NCBI GenBank assembly: GCA_000827265.1
Contig: KN834749.1
Coordinates: forward strand, 175,500-239,499
DNA from: Collybiopsis luxurians FD-317 M1
Taxonomy: Eukaryota > Basidiomycota > Agaricomycetes > Agaricales > Omphalotaceae
DNA: 64,000 nt
Reading direction: 5' to 3'
Both the position numbers and the translations under genes were made by a program. Within the stretch, counting starts at the first letter, position 1; each line of letters begins with the position of its first letter. Shown here piece after piece: positions 1-13,500 of this stretch. The notes under the pieces are model-generated. The model searched no databases and was not told the origin of the DNA. It saw only the letters and a list, made by a program, of their open reading frames with translations.

Positions 1-690
1 CTGTATCCCTGTACCGTCTCTTCCGACACCGAGATATCCGATATTTCGTGCCCCACTCTCATTGGCTCCCCGATATGAGGGTTGCATTGAATGTTCGCAC
101 TAAATTGCTCTCCAAATACACGTTGAATGCTTATGTACGTCTTCGGCAGGACGTTTCCATCACGATAGCTTGCCCCCCGAAATTCCAGGCAGCTTCTCAT
201 GCTTGAAAGCTTTCAGGAAGGGAGGAAATGATTCTGACTGGACTTTGCAAAGCCTGACGCTTCAGGATCATTCACCCAGTCTTTTGGGCGTCGAACGGCC
301 TGTCTTGAAGGGCTATTCGGTGGCGTCTAAAAATGGAATGCATTCTCACCGCCCATGAATTCCATCTGGCAACCAACTGCCATCAAGTGACCGTCGCTAT
401 CAAACAGTGGCAAAGCCATCTGCCCAATGGAAACCGAGATCAAGAAAAAAGTATGTATGTGGTGGGGTATATAAACAAAGGGGGGTAGAAAATCTTCCCA
501 TCCGTTCGTTCTCGGGTTTCCATCCCCACCTTTCTTTTTTGTCCTTCTTCCACTTGCTCACCCTCCTACTTCGCGATCAGCGATCGTTCCGGCTAGTCCT
601 TCATTCTCTACGACTTTGACCTGGTGTCCTTCTCTTGACGCTTCGACTGCACTCACTTTCACTGTCATTAAACTTACTTTTGGATCCAGT
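1..690. other. Upstream intergenic region and promoter of the secreted-protein gene
   Basis: I see no convincing gene in the first 690 bases; the open frames here are short and have no recognisable protein. The right half looks like a strong fungal promoter: a TATA box at 468-475 is followed by a pyrimidine-rich leader (about 515-660) running up to the start codon at 691. Confidence 0.6.
468..475 (+). promoter_or_regulatory. TATA box of the secreted-protein gene
   Basis: A perfect TATATAAA lies 216 bp upstream of the ATG at 691 and is followed by the CT-rich stretch typical of strongly expressed fungal genes. The placement is consistent with a core promoter if the 5' leader is about 150-190 nt. 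The transcription start itself cannot be seen. Confidence 0.55.
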
Positions 691-2414
691 ATGAAGACCT
701 CTTCTATCCTTCTTTCTCTTGCTCTCGTCGCAACCTCTGTGTCTGCTGCTCCTCAGTTTGGACAACGTGGTCGACAGGGTCAACAACAAGGGCAACAACG
801 AGGTGGCAAAGGTGCTGCTGCCGCCGGTCAAAATGCTAATGCTGGCAAAGGAGCTGTGAGTGCAATTAAGTTACATCTCCTATGTTTCAATTGACAAATG
901 CCATCCTTAGGCTAACAACGCCGGTGCTGGTGCGGCTGCTGGAGCTGCCGGTGCTGCTGCTGGGGCTGGTGCTGCTGCTGCCACCGCAAACAACAGCACA
1001 GCCGCTGCTGCCACTGCTAACAATGCCACCGCGTCGGCTACCACTGGTAACAACAACGCGGGTACCGCTACTCAGGCTGCCGCCGGATCTCTATCTTCGG
1101 CCGACATCACGACTAATGCCACCGAGAACAGCCCCGATGCCCAGTCGTCATTGACTCTTGACTCTAGGGTTATTGCAACTGGATTCTTGAACAACGGACA
1201 AGGTTAGTTGCTTCATTAACTTCACTTTGAGAGCTCATGATTGAGTTCCTGTCAGACGTTCAGGAAGCTGGTCAAGTTGCTTCGTTGACTTCGAACAACA
1301 ACTTTATCAACTTCTGTCTTACCCAGGGCAACCTCCCTATCACCAATGGCCAGCAGATCACAACTGGCTCATGCAACCCTGCGCCTATTGGAACGATCCC
1401 GGCTGTTGGGAACATGCCTTCGGCCAAGTTTGCGAACCCTGCTAACGGTGCTACGGTCCCTGCCAACCAGGCCTTCACCATCACTATGAACATTAACAAC
1501 CTTGACACGGGTAACTTTGTGAATGCCAACGAAAACTACTTTGCTGCTCCTCAGCAACTCAACGCACAGGGTCTCATTGTCGGCCACACTCATGTTGTCA
1601 TTGAGGCTTTATCCGACCTGGCTCAGACAACGCCGACAAACCCTCAGCAGTTTGCGTTCTTCAAGGGAGTCAACACTGCCGCTGTGAACGGTGCCGTTAC
1701 TGCTGATGTGACAAGTGGTGTTCCTGCCGGTGCCTACCGTCTCTGCTCAATCAACACGTCATCGAACCACCAGCCTGCCATTGTTCCTATTGCTCAGCAC
1801 GGTTCCCTCGATGACTGTGTCTACGTATGTCCTCAGGAAACCTTACCAAATGCGTTGGTCTCACCTGCTCATTTTACAGTTCACCGCTTCGGACAATGGA
1901 TCTGCTAACGCCAGTGCTACTGCTGTACGAAGTTTTCCGATATTTTGTTTACTTTTCTTCTCATCTCTTCTCATAGTCCAATGCCACTGCTGCTGCTGCT
2001 GGTGCTGGAAACGCTGCCGCTGGAAACGCTGCCGGAGCTGCCGCCGCAGGTGCTGCTGCTGCCGGGGCTGCTGGCGCCGCCACTGCCAACAACGCAACCG
2101 CTGCCGCTGGAAATGCCGCTGCCGGAAACGCCAATGCTGCTGCTGGAAACGCTAAGGGCCAGGCTGCCCAGGGCGCTGCCGCTGCCGCTCAGGGTGCTAA
2201 CAACAACAAGAATGCCGCTCAAGGTGCCGCCGCTCAGGTGAGTAACTTGAGAAACTTGTATTGAACGATTGATTTATGTCTTCTACAGAAGGGTGCTCAA
2301 GCTCAGGGTGCTCAGGCTCAGGGTGCTCAGGCACAAGCTGCTAAGGGTCAGGCTCAGGCTGCCCAAGCTCAGAAGGGAGGCAAGGGTAGACGTATGATGC
2401 TCAGCCGTCTGTAA
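691..2414 (+). CDS. Secreted Ala/Gly/Asn-rich low-complexity protein with a conserved central domain
   Basis: Six exons (691-855, 911-1202, 1256-1824, 1880-1924, 1977-2237, 2289-2414) splice to about 485 residues. The N-terminus is a clear signal peptide (MKTSSILLSLALVATSVSA, likely cut before APQ). A Gln/Gly-rich stretch and an Ala/Gly/Asn-rich segment follow. Exon 3 encodes a conserved, non-repetitive core of about 190 residues (FINFCLTQGNLPITNG, later GHTHVVIEAL and GAYRLCSIN). The C-terminal third is again Ala/Gly/Asn-rich and ends in GAQAQ repeats and a basic tail. The core resembles a family of secreted basidiomycete proteins of unknown function that I recall only in outline. The TATA box and CT-rich leader suggest high expression. 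Exons 4 and 5 (45 and 261 nt) are both phase 0 on each side and could be skipped without a frameshift. The exon structure is well supported; the function is unknown. Confidence 0.85.
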
Positions 2415-2701
2415 TAAACCCGACGTTCTCCTCGACACAGCGTAGTACGTTGTTGTGTTAGTGCTCTTCCGGCTTGTTGTACCATAATTATTTAGAGGTC
2501 GTTTATACCCTTCCATTATGTCTTTTTTAATGTCGTACTGTAGTTGTGTCTGGAGTCAATGAAAAACAGCTATGGGTGAGCCATTTCTACCTTTCTTATG
2601 GTGTGAACTTGTGAGCGCTGTTCCAAAAAAGGAAGGGGTTAAAGCCGTTATCGGCACGGAGCTTTCCAAGGCTCTTTCAACCAAATTCAAACCTCGAAGC
2701 A

Positions 2702-3823
2702 ATGGCGGGCTCAAGATTTGCGTATGTCAAGAAATTCGAGCTTCCAGATGCGCTGCTACCCAGCACTTTCATGGTTCTTCGCCTGGATGGACATTCCTTC
2801 CATCGGTTCGCTAGTCTCAGGTGGAAATCGCATCGTCTCATTATTTTTTTTAATTCCAGCTTCTCTGATGAACACGGATTCACCAAGCCTAACGATTCAC
2901 GCGCCCTTCAGCTCATGGATCATGCAGCAAAATCTTTAATGGAAGAATACGGCGACATAGGATTAGCATTCGGAGAATCAGACGAGTACAGGTATGAATT
3001 AATCTTTGCTTCTGCAGCTGGAATCCTTCTCATCTGAGCTCAATCATGCAAGGCAGCTTTCTCCTCCGCAAATCTACCGAGTTATATAACAGACGGCAGT
3101 CCAAAATAGTTTCAACCCTCACTTCCCTATTCACCTCATGCTATGTCTTTCACTGGCCAAAATACTTTCCGGACATCGCGCTTCAATACCCTCCCTCGTT
3201 TGACGGTCGGATTGTACTGTACCCTTCGGAACGAGAGGTTCGAGATTATTTTGCCTGGAGGCAGGCAGACAGTGCGGGCTATTTTCACCACACATTCCTC
3301 GTTCCCCCTCACTAAAATATTCCTATTGCTTCTGATCAAGCTCATATCAACAATCTTTACAATACCGCGTTCTGGGCTCTTGTCCAACAAGGCGGTCAGA
3401 CGACGGCAGAGGCGCATGCAACTCTCAGAGTAAGAAAATTACCCGTGCTTTAATCTTTGATTCTGATGGTGACTCGGTCTACTAGGGAACGGTTTCAAAG
3501 GACAAACATGAGATTCTCTTCTCTCGATTTGGAATCAATTACGATAAATTAGAACCTCGGTTTAGGAAAGGTAGTGTCGTAGTTCGCGTTGAAGAGGTAT
3601 TTTTGCTTGTCATTTTACAGGCATTCATTTCGTCTGATGAAAGGAATTTCAGACACCCGAAGAGCCTTCGTCAATTGGATCTGATAATGCTTCTGCTGAG
3701 GTATCAGAGGCTAGACAAAACAAGAAAAATAAGATGAAAAAAGTTACAAAGCTGGAGCTGTTACACTGCGATATCATCCGGGACGATTTCTGGGAAAAAT
3801 ATGCCCATATATTAAAAGACTAG
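2702..3823 (+). CDS. THG1: tRNA(His) guanylyltransferase (THG1)
   Basis: Adds the extra G at position -1 of tRNA-His, needed for recognition by histidyl-tRNA synthetase. The protein starts MAGSRFAYVKKFE; the family motif VLRLDGHSFHRF is interrupted by an intron and continues SDEHGFTKPND. The second metal-binding motif GDIGLAFGESDEYSF is intact, as are LLRKSTELYNRR and the FHWPKYFPDIAL region. The C-terminal part contains THINNLYNTAFWALV and FSRFGINYDKL, and the protein ends EKYAHILKD. Several short introns are needed (about 2812-2858, 2990-3055, 3275-3340, 3430-3485 and around 3600-3650). Its stop codon faces that of the deubiquitinase gene 93 bp away (tail-to-tail). Confidence in identity is high; the borders of the last exons are less certain. 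Confidence 0.93.
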
Positions 3824-3916
3824 TGTGGCCCGTTCAAATGGATCGTATCAACGTACAGAATGCCTATTCTACAAGTGATTAAAATTAACACACCTACTCT
3901 GCAGTATACCACTAGA

Positions 3917-6057
3917 TTACACCGTTGCCAGCAGCGCATCGTCCAACTCCTTTTGTCGAGCAGCTTCTTTAGCTTCTTTTTCCCGCTCGAGCTCTCTCTC
4001 CTTCACCGCCTCTGTCTCTCGGGCCCGTATATAGGTAGGGACAACGTGGACCTTGTATTCGAGGTGTTTCTTCACATAGAAACACATGTACGGTGCAGAC
4101 TTTAAGCACGCCCCGAGGCTTGAGTGCGTTACTCTGCCCGACAAGACCATCAGTTAGTTTTAATCGATGATACATGGCAAGACTGCGTACTTGTCGTCGT
4201 CAAAGCGATACCACTGGAAACAACGCTCAGCTTTGATACACTGTCAAGAGTGTCAACGAAACTCACCTGGCTATCGAAACGGGCAAAATTGGTGTAATGG
4301 CCATTGTCCATTTGACCTTCGTGATTGATTACGGCAAAAAGTTCATACTGGTACATGATAGGTGGACCTGTAGTCTCCTTCCCGCTGGTCACCATCGTCG
4401 TAAAGGGCATCATGTCCAGAACCGCAGGAATCCGAACGAGAGAATCGAGTTTTCTTGATGCGGCAGACTTGTCTGATACCTTGTGTTCAAATCGCTAAAA
4501 AGACCTCGGTTAGTTTGATCACCAATTCACCGCAAAGGCATGAGCACTTTGAATTGGAAACTTAAAACCGGTGGTAGTTTCCGGAAGCTTAGCCTCTTGC
4601 TAGCGCTCTGAATATAGCAACGAGTCAGCGAAAGAAAAAAGTGACATCCATCGAGCAAGGTGAATTACATTTGAACCTTTGCCGCATTTGCTGCAAGTAT
4701 ATTCTTTGGGACCCAGTTTTTCAGCTTGTGTGAATCTGATGGGGAAAAAGGTGAGTCATATCACGACGTTGGAGTAACGAAGAAAGTCTACTTTTGTAAA
4801 CATGCGGTGAGGTTGATGACTGAATTGTCTCGAGCCACTTTATCCTTCAAGTCAAGACTGATGTCGAGCATCGGATCTACGGTGGTGGTTACGTTGCTGC
4901 AGCGTTCACATTTCACGTCGCTTTGAAGATTGCCGGCAAATGTCGAGTGCACAATGCAGTTGCATGATATATTTGTTGAGCCCTTACAGTTGCTATGTAT
5001 GTGGTTGAGTGACGCAATGAAGAACTCGTGAGCGTCGTGTTGCGCATAGCCTGCTAATTCTTCGGATTTTCGCCAAGTTGTTGCAAGAAATGAGACAGGG
5101 CCAAATGGAGTAGAATCGTCGGAATAAACCTGCATTGACACATCATTAGCTTTAAACAAACGCCCTCATGAAAGCTAATAAACCTCGATGAATAATTTGT
5201 CCATTTCACAACAAGCGCAGTCCTGAATTTTGCATAGTTTGTGATTGTGTTTATCTCCGAGGAAATGATTTCTCAGTAGGGGGTTGTGTATGAAGCACTG
5301 GAGAATAACGTTAAGGTAGCACGTTTGACCGAGATTTAGTAATCCTCTCCGTCCTGAGCAAATATTGAAAGAAGAGCTCAAAAATGGGCGTAAGAAAGCA
5401 AACCTTGGCATGGAATAGCGACAGCTCCTTCTAAGGCAGCAGCATCATTTGTATCTGCCGATGGATCCCAAAACTTGAATGGCTCTCGGGGTGTTTTCCA
5501 CACTGGTCGAGGAGTCAGTTCCTTGATTAATATCGCAAATGTTACCCTATACCGCTGAGTTTCTCTTCAACACTGAGACGCGATTCTAGTTGTGCTCGGT
5601 CTAAAGTACGGTTGTGAACTATATCGTCACAGGCAGAGCAAAACACTGCCCCAGACGCCACGTCTGCACCTGCAAGTTCGTTCGAGGATAAGAATTTCCG
5701 AAAAGATTTGGTAGGCAGAGTCGTACAGAAGAGATGATTGTCTTTCTTCAAGTGATCCACAATATGCGAGCCGGTCCAGCATCCCGCAAAGGAACAATGT
5801 AAACAGACAAAAGGGCGGGCTAATGCAATATTGCACTTTGTACAAGTAGGAGCTGCTATCTTGATTATGTTGAGAAAACTTTCATTTATGCAATCGTTGA
5901 ATCGCCTTACCTTTCTTCGTTTCGCGAAACTCTTGCCATTGGTATGACGGGAGACGCCCCAGGATACAACTTTTCTATACTTTGCCTCTACAGCGCCATT
6001 GAATTCAGAGGTGAGATGGGGGCAGGGTTCTGAGTCATCGGAGGTGTATGAAGACAT
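3917..6057 (-). CDS. UBP8: Ubiquitin carboxyl-terminal hydrolase, UBP8/USP22-like
   Basis: A cysteine protease that removes ubiquitin; the closest architecture is the SAGA deubiquitinase Ubp8, which acts on histone H2B. The N-terminal part carries a zf-UBP zinc finger (CTKCNIALARPFVCLHC, then SHIVDHLKKDNHLF). The catalytic domain starts with GLLNLGQTCYLNVILQCF, which contains the nucleophilic Cys and the preceding oxyanion Asn. QHDAHEFF and the zinc ribbon KCERC follow, and the His box GHYTNF lies near 4290-4310. The C-terminus ends in a charged helix (EREKEAKEAARQKEL). Many short introns break the frame. It is divergent from THR1, with 123 bp between start codons. Assignment to SAGA is inferred from the zf-UBP plus USP layout and the IHNPLLRNHFLGDKHN region; another zf-UBP protease cannot be fully excluded. 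Confidence 0.85.
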
Positions 6058-6180
6058 TGGAGAGAGTAGTGGAAGAGGAGAGAGTAATATAATGGGCGTC
6101 TAATTAGCGGAAACAATTCTTACCGGGCCGGATATTTCCGGAGCACGGTTTAAATTATTTTCAAGTTTAAATTTGACTGC

Positions 6181-7344
6181 ATGTCTCGTCAGTTTACTAT
6201 TCGTGTTCCTGCTACTTCCGCCAATATTGGCCCAGGTTTCGATGTCGTAGGACTTTCTCTTTCTCTCCATCTTACCCTCACCGTATCCATCCCACCTCCC
6301 TCCGATCAACCCCATTCCGCTCCCTCAATCACCTATTCTGGAGAGGGAGCCGACGAAGTCCCCTTGAATGCTTACAAAAATCTTACTACTAGGGTTGCTC
6401 TCTATGTTCTGCGTTGTAATGGTATCCGATCTTTCCCATCGGGACTCAAGATCCATACTCACAACGAGATTCCTTTCGGACGAGGCTTGGGATCCTCAGG
6501 AGCCGCAGTCATAGCCGGTGTTCTTTTGGGAAACGAGATCGGACTGCTCAACCTGCCGACTGAACGATTGCTCGATTTTGCATTGATGGTAGAAAGGCAT
6601 CCAGATAATGTTACTGCTGCTCTAGTAGGCGGTTTCGTTGGGTCCTATCTGCGGGAGCTGGATGAAGCTGATACGGCTGCCGCCAGTGTGCCTTTGAGTG
6701 AGGTTTTACCAGAATATCCTCCAGATGCAGGCGAGGACTGGGGTTTAAACCCTCCTCCCCCTCCCAGTGGCATCGGCCACTACGTTCGTTTCGGATGGTC
6801 TGAACCTATCAAAGCGATAGCTATCATTCCTCGATTTGAACTCAGCACCGCCAAAGCCAGAGAAGTCTTGCCTTTACAATATTCACGAAAAGACTTGGTA
6901 AGTCGTCAGATTATGTTGATCGATCGTCGCATTGAACTTGGTTCTTAAAGGTCTTCAATCTGCAACGGCTAGCAGTTTTAACGACTGCTCTCGCCCAAAA
7001 TCCTCCAGATCCAGACTTGATTTACGAGGCAATGAAAGATCGCATTCATCAGCCTTACCGCAAAACACTGGTGCCTTTTCTCCTTCCCCCGCGCTTGTGC
7101 TCTCAGCTAACGTCCCGTGTAGATCCCTGGCTTACCCGAAGTTACGTCCTGCATTACACCGGTAACTCATCCCGGTCTGCTGGGAATATGCCTTTCTGGT
7201 GCCGGTCCTACAATTCTCGCCCTTGCCACTTCAAATTTTGAAAGAATAGCAGAGGATGCGCGAAGTATATTCAAAACTCAGAATATAGAAGTGGATTGGA
7301 AGGTGCTAACTATCGTAGGAGGTAGCCAAGTGACTCCAAATTAG
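6181..7344 (+). CDS. THR1: Homoserine kinase (threonine biosynthesis)
   Basis: Phosphorylates L-homoserine to O-phosphohomoserine, the penultimate step to threonine. It is a GHMP kinase: the N-terminal motif VPATSANIGPGFDVVG and the ATP-binding glycine loop GRGLGSSGAAVIAG are both intact, as is ERHPDNVTAALVGG. Three exons are visible: a long first exon to 6897 (ends SRKDL), a second from about 6950 (VFNLQRLAVLTTALAQNPP) to about 7072, and a third from about 7122 (PGLPEVT, then GLLGICLSGAGPTILALA) to the TAG at 7344. The third motif near the C-terminus (LSGAGPT) completes the GHMP signature. Length (about 370 residues) fits the family. Confidence 0.95.
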
Positions 7345-7517
7345 AGCACACAAGCAAAATCAAAAATTCGTATAATTGGCATTACAGTAGGTCATTATTC
7401 GTATACATTCTAGAGTGAAAGTGCAGATATCAGTGAGTCTCCGTAGGTAGGGTATATATAATCCGTAGTAATCGAAAGCAAATCAACATTAAAAAATGCT
7501 CGAAAGTAGTACTGCGT

Positions 7518-10500
7518 CTAGCCTGCGGCGGTAAGACAAACCGCTCTAGTGGCAACGAGCGAGCCTGCGCTAGAGTCGAAAGGTAGATTGACGGTGAACA
7601 AAACATCGCTGCGGTCGTTGTTGAGATAGACTGGGAGATTGACCAAATTCTCGCGAGCGACGTCATCAGCCTGAACCCAGCGTATCTGGGACGGGTTGAG
7701 TCGGACTATTTCGCCGCTATTAAGCATCAACTTGTCCGTTGCCCAAGATGCACCCTCCAGAGCCAGGCCTATATATTTTGATTGAGGACGTAACAAACAC
7801 ATCAAGAAGAATATTCAACATACCATCAAGAATGAAAGCTCCAGGATCGTTGACACGTTCGATATCAAGTATCAAGTTCAGAGTTTCCAAACTCCATTTC
7901 TTGCGATGCGCCACGGCCTGTCGAGTAGCAGTAATGTATGCTTCGGGGAAGAAGAGACCACCGAGCCAAACTTCGACATTGTTGAGGTTGTCGACCCCAG
8001 CAATGTTGTCGAGCTGAGCTAACCGCTTGGCAAAGTTGGCTACCCATCCAGAGACTGCCATGACTTTCGGTACCTTGTATACGCGCCAATGGCTAGGAAT
8101 AGTGCCTACGACATGAGATTAATCAAAGCTCCTTTCAAACAAGGTCCAGAATACGCTACCTTTGGTCAAGGAACTCATGAGGCTGCGAAGATGATTAGTT
8201 TGTTTGAGTTCTCCTTGGCAGACTTTGACTATATCGCTGAGATCTCTTCGGACCTGGCTCAAGAGACGACGTCCAATAGCACCTTCCCGTGAGAACAGTC
8301 TGTACAAGGGATCCTGGTTCTCGCCGTGTTGTGCAGGGATAGTGTTGAATTTCTGCAAAGGTTCAGCGTTAAGCATTGCATGGCGCACTAAAAGCACTCA
8401 CCTCCGGGAGTAGTGCAAGCCACTCTCTACACCGGTCGAATAACTGTCTCATCCAGGCCGGCTGTTGGGAAGTCTGTGATTTGGATGCCGCAACAGCAGT
8501 CGTTTCGTCATCGTCATCAGCTTGCATTCTCATCTTGCGCAGTTTCCCGAGGAGCTCATCACCTATGACCGTTTGAGAATCTGCGCTACATTACTAAGAG
8601 TTGTGACTTACCCTGAGCAACTGCAATGACCCGCTCAGCCGTTGGAGGGAGACTGAGCCAGGAAGGAGGTTCACGATCTGGAAGCTGTTGCACCCATGAC
8701 AAAAATTGTTCAATCTTCGTTCCGTCTGGTACACCGAGCATTTTTTGGCCAGTGACACTCGGTACCAAATCAAATTCAACATGGTAAGCGTTGGGTGTAA
8801 AAAGAGCATCAACAAACGCATCCAAAATTCTTTGATCGAAATCGCTGTCCACTCTTCCACCATAAACAGATTGCTTGATCAGTGTGCGAAGGGCATCCCA
8901 GGGAATGGTGGCTGGATCGACGTTGGCTCGACCCTTCGAAACAGATCCGAGCCAAGTATCAATAGTGTCCAAAGCGGATGCCAAATCTGAATCGTTGAAA
9001 TCGTATACCTTGCTCCATCCCAGAGGTACGTAGCGTAATCGTTCCTGAGCCACTGCATGGAACCAGGCAAGAAGGAAGTACAAGCGGACCTTCTCTGCCG
9101 GACCTTGTGACAACCGGGAGGGTGCAATACTGCGCAACGAATCGAGAAGGTTTGCTTTGATTCCTGGCGGAGGTTCGTTCATAAGCAGACGAGACTGACG
9201 AAGGATATTGACAGGAATAGATGGGTTGGCCTCCATGGTTAGGAACAAACGGAAATTCCGGTGAGGGTTCAAAGTCTGCAATTTCTTCTCTAGCTGACCC
9301 AGCCATTCGGGGGCGAGATGCACATTCTTGAGAAGCACCCAAGTCCCTTGACGAGCAGCAGCAGCAATGGCCTGATCCGCGAGAGAGAATCCTTCTTGCG
9401 ACCCCATAGCCACAGAAGCTGACCGTGCACCTGTGTTCTTGATAAGGTTTTCCACTCGATAGCTGGCGTCGTAACCTGTGACTGAAACTAAAGCTAAAGG
9501 CGTCGCAGCAGGAACTTCATCTGAGACCATGGCACCCAGCTCATATCCAGATTGTTCTGCCATGTCGGTGTTAAAAGCGACGCGGACAAACTGAGCAGTT
9601 GCCTGTAGTAGACGATCGGGACGTAAGCATTTGATGATAAGCATCGACCGAAGCGCTTCCAATGCCGCTAAAACCGAAGTGAGTACCAGAGAAAAAATTT
9701 AAGAAAGACAAATAAACTCACGAGTACTAGGCTCCCAGGGACTTGGCACGGATAATTCAGGTGTGTTGGATTCCAAAAATGTTCTCCAGTCATCCTCATG
9801 TTCACTGAGGTGTGTTACGACTGGATTGAAGATGGAATTCTTGGCGAAACTGTCGAGGCGCTGCGCTTGCTCAGAAGAGAGGAACGAGGATGTCGAGCCG
9901 GTAGACGTTGCAGCCATGACATTGTCTCCGCTCTCCAGTAAAAATTCCAACTCGTCAGAGATTTCTTCCACTCCACGTAACTTCACCTGAGCAAGGAGCA
10001 CAGCCAACATGACTCGATCGCGATACAGAAGCGCACGAGACGTCCGTTTGTAGACCACCAGAAAGAGATCGCTAAGTAGAATATCCCGACGCTGATGGTA
10101 ATCCGAGATGTTCTTCAAGTTAGGATTATGATGGAGAACATAATCGAAGATATCCAGGAAAAATTGGAGGGAGAATTGATAGAAGTGATTGATTGTGTTC
10201 ATCTGCTCCAGAATGAAGAAGACCGCGCTACAGGCCTGAGCTAGAGGCAGGTACTCTGCTGTAACCTCCTCAACCTCCTTCATCACCACGTCGGTCTCTT
10301 CCACTTTATGTGTAATTTCTGCTGCTTCTCGCTTGAGCGTTTCCAGGGTATCAATGACTTTATCGTCATCTAGAATGTTTCCGGACGACTCATTCAGAGC
10401 TTGGAGTAGCAACTTCTCCAGGGTACGAAGTCGCAGGCGGAATTCACCCTGGATCTTCATGAGGTCGGTGCGTTTACGTTCTGTGTCGGGGCGCTCAACT

Positions 10501-13500
10501 TTGAGCACCTGATCCAAGGACTGGCTTTGAAGGCTACTACGAGTCATCGTGAAATTGACGAATGTAACTCGACTGCAAATGTCGGGGGAAAATTCAACAG
10601 AGGGATCGCGAGTAGAGAGGAACATGGTGAACGATGGAGAAAAGTCAATATCTTGGCTACCCAAACGAATCAGTACCCGTCCTCCGGTGCGACGGATTTC
10701 CTTGTTCAGGACGGCATTGAGAATGGGGTCAAGACGCTCCACATCTTGAATAAGGAGGGGGTTTCCGAAGCGAAGAGCACTTTCCAAAACTTTCAGGAAA
10801 GCTTCATCTAAGAAACTGGTAACAGTGATCTTGCGATCTTTGTACTCGTTCATCAGGAAAGTGGTCGCTTGGCCGGTGGGATCGATGATCAATGGATAAC
10901 GGTTGAAACGTTTGAGCATGATGGCATTCTCAGTAGTAAGATTGTCCGAGGGTAAAGATTTGGATTGCCAGCTCAAGCGATCATCAGCCGTAGAAAGATA
11001 TTCGGTTAGCGAGAGTTCGGGTTTGAACTTGATGTTGGCTTCGCCAAGGTGGTTAGACCATTCCTGCCACATCACTTCGCGATAGTGCTGATCAAAGAAC
11101 CCTCCATAGGCCAAGAATGCAGCAGAAAGAAGGACATCACCGACGATGGTGGACATCTCATCATCAAAAGTGCGACTGCCTGCTTCCCAACGGCCTCGCT
11201 CAGAAGAAAGACTTTCGAGTAGCTTCATACTCCGATCAACTTTGCTCTGGACACGCTCCATTTCGGACTTAATGGCCTGCGTCTCGGAGATGAGCAGTGC
11301 ATACTCCTCCTTGTACCGTGCAATTTTGGCTTCCAATTCCGCAATCATGTTGATGATCGCAGCAGCCTGCTTCTTTGTGGTCTCCGCCTGCTGTTCGAGA
11401 GACAGAACTTCATTACGCAAGGGTTCGACTCGGTCCAGAATCTCCGAGAACCTGACTTGAGCAATAACCCATTTGACCAAGGGTCCACAAGCTTTACTGG
11501 CGCGATTTACAGAGTCGAAATTATACGAGGGACGACTGAGATACTCCTTCTTCATGAGTTCGCGAAGCTGTTTGGTCATCTGAGCATTGGTGTCGAAATT
11601 CACGATACGTTGAATGAAATCGTCGCGACGGATGATGGCCTGAATGGAACGCCAGCCATCTATCTTGTGACCCAAGACTGTGCAAACAGATTCCATCGCC
11701 AACTTGACTCCCTCTGGCGGATTCGCCATAGCACGAACTTCCTGCAGATGCGGTTTTTTGATATTCCCGACAGCTGCCTGCGCATCAAGAACGGCGGGTT
11801 CAGCATCGGCGAGGTCGGCAGTAGCAATAGCTTTACGCTGCTCGATATGCTTGTCTTGCTCAACCAAGGCTGCCTGAATTTCAATGGAAGCGGCCTTCTT
11901 CTGTTCGGCTTCTTGTTGGTCTGCGACCATGCGCTTGAGTTTTTCGTTGGCTTCAGCATCTTTAGCTTCTAGTTGAGACCGTTTGATCGCAAGACTTTTT
12001 CTAAGTTCTTCGACCTGGGTGACGGTATCGCGAAGCTTGTCAAGGCCGACATGCAAGTGACGTTGCTGTTCTTCTAGTTCATCACGCTTTTCTGCGTAGA
12101 GTTTGACGTAGTGATTAATGCTAAAATGGAAGCAATAAGAACAGTGACGGACCGAGCAAGAGTGGGAGCAAACTTACAAGTCCAAGTAATGGCGGGGTGT
12201 TACGTAATTGTACCGTCCTTGGCGTCGGCTTAGGCGCTGGTTGATCTGATGGAGGGAGGAATGAACGTAGACCAAGGCATTGACCACAGCGGTGCGGTGA
12301 ACCGGAGGCATGGACAACTCTCTGTAGGCAATAGGGAACATTGCAGGAGGATTGTACGACGACAAGTCCAAGTCGAGGGATTGTGTAAATTCCATTCCAA
12401 CTTGATAAAATGCTTGGTCAGACCAATCGCCGAACCAGTCGAGTACACAACGATTGAACAAAGCAGGGGAAGTTGCAGCTCGAGAGGCCAATCCATTTGC
12501 TGGAGGATTCATGGTGAATACCACATGAAGGTTACGTGCAACTTGCTGCGTGAACCATCGATATAGCTCTTCGGGGGAATCCAGCATAAGACCATCCCTT
12601 TGAGAGCCTTCTTTACAAGCGGTCATGAGAGCAGCGTGCTCATCGCCTTCAAACAGACCAGGGACCTCAGCGTTGGCCAAGAGAGTGTTCATACGTTCCA
12701 AAAAACCCGAGTCGAGCACATTGGATTCATCCATGATGAAACAGATCTTCTCGCCCTTGCAACCTGCCCGACGTAGAACAGTTCGAAGGTCTTCGTCGAA
12801 GTCGTCACCAGTGTACTTGTTCGAAACCTTGATTTGGAAGATACTCAAACCGTTCATCCAGGCGACGAAACGAGATAGAGTTGTCTTTGGAAGACAGTGA
12901 GTATTCAGCCAAGCCAGTGAAAAACCATCGAATTTACCTTTCCACTCCCGCTAACTCCGATAAGCAGCAAATGACCCTGCACTTGCCGGAATACCCGGTC
13001 TATACGCAGAACGTGATCTAAAACATCGTTGAAAAGGACAAGAGGAACGTCCAATTCTTCCTCATAAAAGACCCTGAGACGCGCTTTGGTATACTCGCGA
13101 AGAGTCTCTCGCTCGACAGAAATGTAATCCTTCGAAGTCCAATTCGAGAATAGAATGGGTCGGTGGAGTGCCTCATCCTTGTTCAGTGTGGGGAAATGCT
13201 CTATAGCGACAAGATCTATGTTTTCGTCTGTCCATGCCCGTTCCTCTTCAGTCACTAATCGGTCTTGGAACAACCGCAGAGCTTCGTGAGCCCACACTCG
13301 TACGAGACCTTCCACAGACAGAATTTCCAATGGACGAATGGCTTCGTAGATGCCTCGAACCCACCGAGTGAGCTCACGAGGACTATACACGTAGTGCGCT
13401 TGGACATCGGTAGTGAAGCGTTTCTGCGATGCGAGATAAAACGAAACCATGGCATCCGTAAGGGGTTCAGCATAAGTGCGCAGGTTTGGCACAACCTTGA

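Noticed and set aside
1971..2222. Ser/Gly-rich minus-strand ORF opposite the secreted protein
   Set aside because: It is a reverse-strand shadow of the Ala/Gly-rich exon 5 (GCT/GCC repeats).
11457..11972. 171-codon plus-strand ORF
   Set aside because: It lies antisense to an unbroken 785-codon exon encoding the dynein stalk and MTBD. Its composition reflects the complementary strand and it resembles no protein.
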